Made by a program: the position numbers and the translations under genes. 15,584 bases of DNA from Pleurotus ostreatus/Saccharomyces cerevisiae fusant (Eukaryota; Opisthokonta), in assembly GCA_024196135.1 (NCBI GenBank), contig JAMQCK010000800.1, positions 1 to 15,584 on the forward strand, in the 5' to 3' direction. How positions within the stretch are numbered: the first letter of the stretch is position 1; each line of letters starts with the position of its first letter. Below, piece by piece: positions 7,996 to 15,584 of the stretch. Below the pieces are notes generated by a model that did no database searches, was not told the origin of the DNA, and worked only from the letters and a program-made list of their open reading frames with translations.

Positions 7996-8664
7996 ATGGC
8001 ATCCTCCAGGGAGTATCTTCCTCCTTCTGTGAAGGATGGCGTCTTCGCTGCTTCTGCCTCCTGCGTGATTGACGCTCCCCGAGAGAAGGTTTGGCAGATA
8101 TTGTGCGACTTCCCAAAGTACAAAGAATGGTGAGGTTCCATTATAAGTCATACTATCTTCGCCGAGTATCTTACCTACCTCTATAGGAACCCGTTCGTGT
8201 ACGTAAAGCTTTGTTAAAAACTTGTCCTTGGGGCCTTACCGGCTCCCTTTAGTCGCGGACAGACCGTTGTAGATGCGTTTGGGAAACCGCTCGAAGACCA
8301 GACGCCTCATCCTGGTCAAAGCCTCTACATCTATCCGGTCCATATTCCACCTTGCCTTGGTGAACCGAGCAAGTCGACGCGCGTCAGCGGCGCCTCCGAG
8401 GTCATCACCGTCGTCGACCACGAGAACTACCGCACGGCATGGCAGAACGTCGCCCTGCCCGAGTTTCTGCGTCCATACCTCATGAACGCGGACCGGTGGC
8501 AGATTCTTACGGAGGTTGAGGGAGGAAAGACCAAGTATGAGACGATTGAGGTGTTCGGCGGGATAGCTGGGTACCTCATCAAGTGGTTTGTCGGGAGCGG
8601 CTTGCAGGCAGGGTTTGAAGCGATGGCGGAGGCCTTGAAGAAGCGCGCGGAGGAGTCCGTGTGA
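7996..8664 (+). CDS. SRPBCC / START-like domain protein
   Basis: Three exons (7996-8129, 8187-8198, 8253-8664) encode 185 residues; introns are 57 and 54 bp and GT-AG. The middle exon is only 12 bases, completing W-N-P-F-V. Its use is supported because it joins both neighbours in frame and restores a helix-grip core: ASCVIDAPREKVWQILCDFPKYKEWNPFV is characteristic of the polyketide-cyclase/SRPBCC superfamily (split here between exons 1-3). It is followed by a beta-rich middle (VSGASEVITVVDHENYRTAWQ) and a long C-terminal helix (GFEAMAEALKKRAEE). The fold forms a hydrophobic cavity that binds lipids or other apolar ligands; the ligand is unknown. No signal peptide or membrane segment is seen. 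It lies 326 bp after Trx3 on the same strand and converges on the GH3 gene with only 102 bp between stop codons. Confidence 0.85.
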
Positions 8665-8766
8665 AGGAGTCGGTGTAGAAGACATCTATCCATTGATGCG
8701 TAGACGGTAGTACAAGTACAATTACAATATTTTTGCTACACCGTTCTCTCTTATGTCACCCGCGCA

Positions 8767-11700
8767 TCATATACCACTCCATTCTGTCCTGTTGTTCACC
8801 GTGAAGCGGCCTTCGAGGTCCAGCTTGTCCACTCCCGTGCCGACGCGTACCGTATACTCGCCCTTCTCGACCACCCACTTCTCGTAGATCTCATGCCAAT
8901 AGGACAGTGCCAGGCGATCAAGGGTCAATGACACCTGCACGCATCAATCAGATACTGCCGGAAATGAGCATGCATATAGACGCACCTCTTTGCTTTCCCC
9001 GGGCTGCAGGAAGACCTTCGCGAAGGCGCGGAGCTGTAGTGGCGGGTGCGTAACGTCGACAAAGGTGCCTGTCATGGATTAGTCGCAGGCTTTCAAAGAG
9101 TCGACGCTCAAACTCACTAAGGGACGTCGATGCTGTGGGGTAGGAGAGGTATGCTTGGGCGACCTCGGCACCCGCGACCGGGCCTGTGTTCTTGACAGTC
9201 ACTGTGACAGTGACGGAAAGCGGGTCTGCCTTCGGCTCGGCAACCTTGAGATCGCTCAAGGCGAAGGTCGTGTAGGATAGGCCGTGGCTGAGGACGAGGG
9301 GTCGGCGACGTAGTCACGATACGAGATCTACAAGACATACCCGAAGGCAAACTGAGGCTTGATATCGCGATGGACGTAGTGCTTGTAGCCCTGCCCATCG
9401 TCAGCCACGACACTGTAAAAAGCAATGAGGGATAGACTCACCACATAGAGATCCTCGGCATAGCGCACCTATGTGATGGTCAAAGGTCAGCATCAATCAC
9501 AAGCATCATCCAAGGAGATACGCACGACACCGTTCTCCGTATGGAAATGGCCATACGAAGGCACGTCCTGTTCGCGGACCGGGAACGTGAGCGACAGCTT
9601 GCCGCTCGGGTTCCGCCGCCCGATGAGCACGTCCGCAATCGCTTCTCCGGTCGCATTCCCCAGGTACCACGCGTGCACCATGCTGGGCACAAGCGACGTC
9701 CAAGGGAGAGTGACGACGGAGCCCTGGTTCACTATATCAGCATGCGACATCTCACCTGCGCGGGGTGATTGGGCGCACCGATTGAGTCACGACGACGGTC
9801 TTCTTGTTGGCCGCAGCAACACGGGCGATAAGCTCGTTTGTGCGACCAGGGAGCTCGAGAGAAGTACGGTCATTTCCCTCTGTCTCCCAATCGCCGTTTG
9901 TGCCGACGACGACGATGGCTACATCTGCCTCCTTCGCAAGGCCGACGGCATTTTCCAGCAGCACGTCCGCATCCTCGACTTCGCTACCACCGAGGCGGAC
10001 TGCAGCGTTGCTTCGCGAATGCAGTCAGTGAGGGTCAGATCGTTGACTATGAGTGACACTCACAAGTCCATGATCATCTCGTCCTCGTCGCCATCCGCCG
10101 GTGCGCGGACATTGCAGAACTCGACGAGGATCTTGTGCTTCGCGTTCGCCTTCACCTGGATGGTGCCGTACTCTTCTTCGCTGCCGCTGGTGAAGAAGTG
10201 CTGGCCCCGTCGCTGGCGAGTCCAGTTGTCGATGACTTGCTTCCCGTCGACAAAGAGCTGCGCAAGTCACAATCAGCCCTGCTCCCATAGATGATCAAAG
10301 CCTTGAGCTTACCTTCGCCCTCCCCGCCGAAATGAGGCCGAACTTGAAGGTGCAGTCGTACGGCCTCGGCTTCAGGACGCCCTCGAGCCTGAGCGAGTAG
10401 ATGCGCGTGAGGCCCTTCGGCACGGACAAGCTGAAGAAGCAGCTGGTCTCGGTGATGTGCTGCTCGAGGAAGGGCGTGTCCTTCGGGGTCATGCTTTCCT
10501 CCTCGGTGTGCTGGAACCAGTGACCGGTCCAGCCGCGCTCGCCGGAGTCGGTCTGTATATCGTAGTCGAGCGAAGGCATCTTGAGGTAGGCTGACGGGGA
10601 TTAAAATATGAATGGTAACGATGGTAGTCGGTGCAACTCACCTGTGGCGCCCTCGGAGTAGGTGACCTCGACATCGGGGTTCTCATCCTTGAGCGCGGAC
10701 ACGATGCCATCGTAAGGCGAGGTAAAGTAGGACGGCTTGAGGGAGGCGGAGCCTCCGCCGGAGATGACGAAGGCCTTCGCATTGCCGCCCAGTATCGCGA
10801 CTTTCTTCAGCTGCTTGGGCTGCAAGGGCAGGAGATTGCCCTCGTTCTTGAGCAGGACAATGGACTCCCCGGCTAGGCGGCGCATTAGCTCAACATCCGC
10901 ATCACTGGTCTCCGTTGTCTCCTTGTCTCCGCGGTCTAGCACCTACGCAGTCGCTGAATGAGATACGCCAAAGACTGGACGAGCAGACTAGACTCACCTC
11001 TGGCGCTTCCTCCGCGCACCGCTTCACGAACTTCAGCACCTCTCTCGCGCGCTCCTTCACGGTGCGCTTTGTCACCTTCCGCGTGTTGATCGCTCGGTTG
11101 ACAAGGTTGAGCGTGCGCCACTTGTCCGTGCCCGGCATCTCTAGGTCGAGCCCAGCGTTCAAGCTCGCGTCGATGGAGGAGACGCCAAACCAGTCGCTCA
11201 TGACCATACCGTTGAAGCCCCACTCCTCGCGAAGGATACGCTTCAGAAGGAAGGGGTTCTCGGAGACGTGAGTGCCGTTGACGCGGTTGTAGCTAGGCGC
11301 AGATGTGAGTCATAACGAAGCGGACGCCGTGAGAGGGACGTACGCAGTCATATAAGACCAAGGTTGAGCGTGCTTCTGGGCGAGCATGAAAGGCATGAGA
11401 TAGATCTCGCGCAATGCACGCTGGCTCATCACGGAGTCGGACCCGAATCGGTCGTCTTCCTTGTCATTGCCTCTGTATATTGGATGAGCACGATGCGCTA
11501 CCCGAATATGGCTGCCCACTTACACAAAGTGCTTGATTGTTGTAGCAATCCCGCCGGCCTGGACGCCACGCACATACGCAGCAGCGATATGGCCAGAGAG
11601 GTAAGGGTCTTCAGAGAAGCTCTCAAAACTCTAGAAGGACATGAGCTGTGAGTCACGCCATCGTGCGTCGCCAAGACTTACACGTCCGCCCAATGGATTC

Positions 11701-12209
11701 TAAGTAGACAGGTCAGCGGACGAGCGAGAGCCAAGTAGTAGAGCGCACCCTCTGAATGTTGCATGTCGGCCCCAAAAGCGCGGATACGGACATACGCTTT
11801 GCCTCCTCGGATAGGATCTTCAGACCAACTTCTTCAACGAGCTCTGTGTTGAACGTCGCGCCTAGCGCTGTCGCAGACTAGATAGAGTATATGGTCAAGA
11901 GGCGAGGTCCCGACAGGTTCGTGCTTCGTGCTCACAGGAAGACATTTGGCTGGCGTGCCATTCCAGAAGTGGTTGCCGCGAACACCATTTGGCCCATCGC
12001 TGACCTAGAATCAGAGCGTTCGAGGTCAGCATAACGTGTGTACCGAAAGCCTTCGCGCGGATGTGCACCTTAATCGGAGGTATGCCGAGTCGAGGAACGG
12101 CGTGCGTGTGCCAAAAGCCAACGCCAGCAGTGAGGAGAATAGACTCGTCGGTGGTGAGCTGTTCGACAACTTGCTCGATGTCGGCGTTCTTGAAGTCGGA
12201 GGGAGGCAT
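8767..12209 (-). CDS. GH3 beta-glucosidase with PA14 domain, intracellular type
   Basis: Seventeen exons join in frame to 862 residues: 12209-12069, 12004-11936, 11877-11749, 11699-11682, 11630-11524, 11472-11344, 11292-10998, 10942-10642, 10590-10313, 10257-10064, 10010-9779, 9723-9526, 9468-9442, 9390-9341, 9287-9118, 9068-8986 and 8934-8767. Order: GH3 N-domain ([28 protein letters not shown] split by an intron, then KHFVGND), nucleophile Asp231 in VMSDWFG, GH3 C-domain start ([12 protein letters not shown]), inserted PA14 domain about 405-550 (WTGHWF...[12 protein letters not shown]), C-domain remainder ([16 protein letters not shown] with the probable acid/base Glu about 596-598; SGSVVTLPW), then a fibronectin-III-like domain ([12 protein letters not shown]). 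This is the Kluyveromyces marxianus BglI arrangement. It hydrolyses terminal beta-glucosyl residues of oligosaccharides or glycosides. The start MPPSDF has no signal peptide, so it should be cytosolic. Exons of 18, 27 and 50 bases occur. Confidence 0.94.
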
Positions 12210-12210
12210 G

Positions 12211-12282
12211 CTGGGGGTGATGGAGCTGCACGTAGTCCTGCTATCGGCCTAGTATCGTGGGGTTCTGGGGAAGGGTCTGGGG
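12211..12282 (+). promoter_or_regulatory. Cluster of three CTGGGG sites upstream of GH3
   Basis: CTGGGG occurs at 12211-12216, 12265-12270 and 12277-12282, between the TATA box and the start codon of the GH3 gene. Each matches SYGGRG, the binding consensus of CreA/Mig1-type carbon catabolite repressors. Glucose repression would suit a beta-glucosidase. The motif is short and the region GC-rich, so the call rests on clustering and context only. Confidence 0.35.
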
Positions 12283-12306
12283 CCCCTTCGCGGCACTGCG
12301 GAGGCG

Positions 12307-12312
12307 TTTATA
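12307..12312 (-). promoter_or_regulatory. TATA box of the GH3 gene
   Basis: TATAAA on the minus strand lies about 98 bp upstream of the GH3 start codon, leaving room for a transcription start about 30 bp downstream and a 5' UTR near 70 bp. Confidence 0.5.
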
Positions 12313-13277
12313 AAGGGAGGCGTGGCGAGATGGGGTGGCCGAGGTTTTCCCGCCGCCGGACTCTGGATCTGCACCTGACCGATGCCGAATCCCTCCCCCT
12401 GAGAGGTGCGATGCGTACGCACAGCTGGGCACGGTCGGATACTCGACAAGACGAGAGCATACTTGCTCGTCGTCTTTCCTGCATGTGCGTCCGAAGAAGG
12501 AAGGTCATATATTCGAGTGCGCGTGGCAAGCACGCGCCTGTAAAGGTCACGAGCTCGAAGTTGAACTTATGTCCGAAGGGACACAATGGCCTGCACCGGT
12601 ACCTAAGATGCTTGAAAGAGGCGCAATAGATCCGGATAGCGACGTCACCTGCCAAGGAACGGTCGCAAGGTGCGGACGTTCGGTGGGAAGGCACACACGG
12701 ACATGAGAACTGGAGCGGCGCAAAGAACCGCAGCGGGAGTATTCGAGGGCATGAGGATGAGTTCTGGGTCCCGACAAGTCACTTCTCGGACCGTCCGGTA
12801 GAAGACTCTAGGCAGTCGGGGTCCATCTTGTACGCGGTGCTTCTGTACTGGACTCCCTGAAGTTGCCAGGGTACACAGACAAGTGGTCTTGAAGACCAGG
12901 TCGCGTAAATATTCGACAGACGGTAATATTGGCGTCCGGCGCCCAAATAACTCTCAATGTAACTGGCATGTAAGTATTGAACAAAGACAGCAGCCTTCGG
13001 ATGGAATGCGCCAGCCACTGCAAGCTCTAGGTCCTTGTCGCCTTCGTCCATCTCGTACCCCAGATCGTTAGCAACGGCCGCAGATAAGCGTTGTTGGGAG
13101 TAGACAGCCGACCAACATCATCAATGCGCTTGGGCTCGATTTTTCGTGTCGAGTGCTGTGAGGAGCTGGCAAAGGAGGGACGTTTGACGCCACAAAAGAC
13201 AAGTTATCCTCTCAAGCGTCGTGCACCGAGTCGCGGGAGCGATGAGCGTTGCGAGCAAGCAGAACACCTCGATCCAG
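12313..13277. other. Intergenic region between the F-box and GH3 genes
   Basis: About 960 bp lie between the F-box stop and the GH3 promoter; both genes are on the minus strand. It should hold the F-box 3' UTR and distal GH3 promoter. One minus-strand open frame runs from 13117 to a TGA at 12779 (113 codons; first Met at 13051, MDEGDKDLELAVAGAFHP). It begins directly after two in-frame TGA codons, and I recognise no family in it. It could be a lone exon of an unrecognised small gene or chance. The rest (about 12313-12778) shows only overlapping short frames on both strands and no splice-consistent gene. Confidence 0.4.
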
Positions 13278-14725
13278 TTAGAAATCGGCGTAGTTTCCGT
13301 GCACCTCTCTTACGAGCAGATTCGGCCAGGACCGATCCAGCTGCGCCCATTGTTCCTCCGTTATCGTCATCCCGCAAAAGCCACCGAATCCTATGGTTTC
13401 GAGGCCAGAGATCGCAGCGAGCGGCTCAACGTGCTCGAAAGTAAGCGGCCAGTCGAATGAGGCGTCGTAAAATTCCTCCATCAGCGGGACATCTCGGCCG
13501 AGGTGGACCTCCATGAGAACAGCAGGATCGCAGACCCGCTTGATGGTTTCCGTCAGCGCGAGGAGAGCGGTGGAGGGCTCCAGTTCGACAGATTCGATAA
13601 CGATGCTGCGTAGGTTAGGCCGCTTCGGGCAGCTCTGCAGGATCGCCGTCGCATCGGCGAAGGCAACACCGTCGAGTTCGAGTAACTCGAGCGCGGGGAA
13701 GGCATCTGCCGGGTACTTTGGCTGACGCCCTATCCAGGATGTCTGGTCAGACTCGTCGACCTGATCGAATCCTACGCGGAGGAAGGAGAGCTGCTGCAGG
13801 CGCGCAAGACCTTCGAGAAATTCTTCGTTGGGGCCGAAGTAGAACGCCATGTCGAGGTGCCGCAAATGTTGGTAAGTGATGATGCCTCGCGCGAGATTTA
13901 GCTGAGCGTCTCTGTGCTGGGACGCGTCGATGACCGCTTCCGGTCCAAGGTTGGATTTGTAGGAGTATTCCACGAGCAGTTTGAGCTGCGGAAAGCGTGC
14001 TTGGCTCAGAGCGAGCGAGTGGGTGTGATCGATGTTGAGGTCTGTGATGCCACTGAACGGGATGATGAACTTCAGGAACTTGAGGTAGTGGTCGGCGCAG
14101 CCGTTCTTGAACTCTAGTCTGCGCTCCTTGTCTTGGATAAGATAGACCGTGGTGACGCGTGGCAGCAGCTTCTGGGAAGGACGCGCCAGCATGATCATGG
14201 TCTGCAATCTGGAAGGAATGGGGAAAATGCAGATACGTTTGACAAGGTCGGCGAGCTTGCGGACAGGCGCCCAAAAATCCGGCAAAGGACGAGTCTTAGA
14301 GGCTGGGTCCTTTGCACTGCGTCAGTCGCGGTATACAAGGAGGTGCAACAGGTATCTCACCTTCGGCGTATCGTATCTGGCTTTGATTGCTGACTCTGTG
14401 GCAGTGGTCAGCGCTTCCGACAGCACAAAAAATCAGCAAGTGGCGTACCATCCCACGATTCGGGAGGCATGAGATCGAGCAGTGGCTCCAGACCGGGAAG
14501 ACTCCCCCATAGGATAGGATTCGCAGCGAGATACAGCGTCCTGGAAGTCAGTGCCAACCGGGCCAAGTCTTTGATATGTTCCGGGTTATCTTCATCGAAG
14601 TCTCCATGCATATCTGAATAATCGTCGTCGTCGTCGTCCCAGTCCTGGAGCTCGCGGCAGATCTCTTGTAGGAGTTCAACAGGGAGCTTGAGGAGACCAT
14701 GTGTATTGAACGTCCTGAGCGACAT
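13278..14725 (-). CDS. F-box domain protein with leucine-rich C-terminal region
   Basis: Exons 14725-14449, 14395-14361 and 14309-13278 give 447 residues; the introns are 53 and 51 bp and GT-AG. Residues about 11-75 form an F-box: LLKLPVELLQEICRELQDW, then LARLALTSRTLYLAANPILW. The two halves are separated by a highly acidic insert (six Asp in a row, then DMHGDFDEDNPEH). The remainder has irregular leucine-rich segments (LRHLDMAFYF, LQQLSFLRVGF, ALELLELDGVAF, LRSIVIESVEL, LETIGFGG), resembling the F-box/LRR-like proteins that are greatly expanded in Agaricomycetes. F-box proteins recruit substrates to SCF ubiquitin ligases through Skp1; the substrate is unknown. The start is the Met just before the F-box, with no in-frame candidate closer. 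The 35-base middle exon is needed to keep the frame. Confidence 0.85.
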
Positions 14726-15101
14726 ATTGGGGGATGGATAGAGCAGGGAACGGAGGCGGGGACACAGAAGAAGAGATCAGAGAGGGTCAAGAGGGAGTAG
14801 CGTCCTTTGAATCGACGGCCTTCTTTTATGTTTGTGATTCGGCAATTCCCGAAACGGGCATCTGGGCAGCACCCTTTGTCTGCGAGACATATGCAAAGGC
14901 CTGTTGAACCAGATGCGGTGTGACGATCTTGTTTGAGCGACAGAGAAAGGTCCCTGAAGGTCTTGACGATGGTTCATGCACTACTATACAACACAACTAC
15001 TACTCTACATACCCGCTACGCTACATTCCATGCCACCCACAAGCACACACATGGCCCTCCACTCTTGCGCAACACGTCCATTGAATTCATGATGTCAAAA
15101 C
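14726..15101. other. Intergenic region between phosphatase and F-box genes
   Basis: Both neighbours are on the minus strand. The stretch should hold the phosphatase 3' UTR and the F-box promoter. It is less GC-rich than the genes, with runs such as TACTATACAACACAACTACTACT near 14981-15003. No coding exon, RNA gene or clear TATA box was found. Confidence 0.5.
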
Positions 15102-15580
15102 CTAATGAAGCTCCTTGAACAGCTCCTCTACCTCCCACGCGCCGCCCCAGTACTTGATCTCGCACTTCAACCCCGCCTGCTCGCCCTCCTTGAGGATACG
15201 CTTTTGCAACCCGCGGAACGAGCGGCAGAGACAACGGTCTTGCGGACGGAGGCGGAGGATGGGGCAGAAGTCATTCGAGCCGTCGCCGATGTAGACGATG
15301 CGGTCGAACGGAGGAGGGTGACGCTCGAGGAATGCTTCGAGCTCTTCGCCTGGGAAGTAGAGTTAGACCGCTATCCAGCAACAATCGAGACAAGAGGAAG
15401 GTCAAGTTGGCAAAAATGATAACAAAACGCACCCTTGCACATGTTCGGGCTGCAGCCGACCTTGCAGGAATGCTGCGGGCCGTTGGGGTCGACGCGACGG
15501 CGAAGCTTTAGAAGACCGCTCTCATCCCACTCGGCGTGGTTAGTGATGATCTCGTCGAAGAGATCCTCAAGGCCTTTGCT
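15102..15580 (-). CDS. PHOSPHO1/PHOSPHO2-type HAD phosphatase, 3' part
   Basis: Two exons are visible: 15580-15433 and 15349-15102 (TAG stop), separated by an 83-bp GT-AG intron. The four bases at the window edge read TTAG on the minus strand and fit a 3' splice site, so the exon probably starts at 15580 and the front of the gene lies outside. The 131 visible residues carry family signatures: GLEDLFDEIITN, the basic LRRRVDPNGPQH, the Cys-rich CKVGCSPNMCKG, and VYIGDGSNDFCPILRL, which is the HAD motif containing GDG.ND for magnesium binding. The nucleophile motif DxDxT would be upstream and is not seen. Relatives (Pfam Put_Phosphatase) act on phosphoethanolamine/phosphocholine or pyridoxal phosphate; the substrate here cannot be told. 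Probably cytosolic. Confidence 0.88.
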
Positions 15581-15584
15581 CTAA

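Noticed and set aside
9473..10294. 273-codon plus-strand open frame opposite GH3
   Set aside because: It runs across GH3 exons and introns alike without regard to their boundaries and shows no family motif, while the minus strand gives a complete GH3 protein.
12036..12629. 197-codon plus-strand frame over the GH3 start and promoter
   Set aside because: It overlaps GH3 exons 1 and its promoter on the opposite strand, with low-complexity composition and no domain.

Overview
The window looks like nuclear DNA of a filamentous basidiomycete, most likely an Agaricomycete. Almost every gene is broken by many short GT-AG introns (mostly 46-64 bp), coding sequence is GC-rich, genes are dense on both strands, and the protein set (fungal CASP/Coy1, uS9m, an intracellular PA14-containing GH3, an F-box protein) fits. 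The order or species cannot be fixed from sequence alone. No RNA gene, CRISPR array or transposase was seen.

Layout from left to right. 1-192 (-): the 5' part of a broken thioredoxin copy (Trx1) running off the left edge. 875-2218 (+): mitochondrial ribosomal protein uS9m. 2456-5199 (+): Golgi coiled-coil membrane protein CASP/Coy1, rebuilt as 14 exons. 5338-7985: a direct tandem duplication of about 1.3 kb. Each unit holds an unrecognised gene relic, a TATA promoter, a four-exon thioredoxin (Trx2 at 5843, Trx3 at 7183) and a conserved 3' flank. 7996-8664 (+): a small SRPBCC/START-like protein. 8767-12209 (-): a 17-exon, 862-residue GH3 beta-glucosidase with an inserted PA14 domain and no signal peptide. 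13278-14725 (-): an F-box protein. 15102-15580 (-): the 3' part of a PHOSPHO1/2-type HAD phosphatase running off the right edge.

The most interesting part is the thioredoxin family. The three copies share exon-intron architecture and promoter layout, and parts of their upstream flanks, but each carries a different lesion. Trx1 has W-S-G-P-C, loses the buried Asp and has a frameshift. Trx2 has W-S-A-P-S, so both redox cysteines are gone, yet its frame and splice sites are intact. Trx3 keeps W-C-G-P-C, but the 5' splice site of its second intron reads GG where Trx2 has GT. The locus therefore appears to hold a catalytically dead but intact copy beside a catalytically complete copy with doubtful splicing. 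The Trx1 unit is inverted relative to the other two, and the uS9m-CASP pair lies between them.

All exon boundaries were read by eye from splice consensus, reading-frame continuity and family conservation. No alignment or database search was run.
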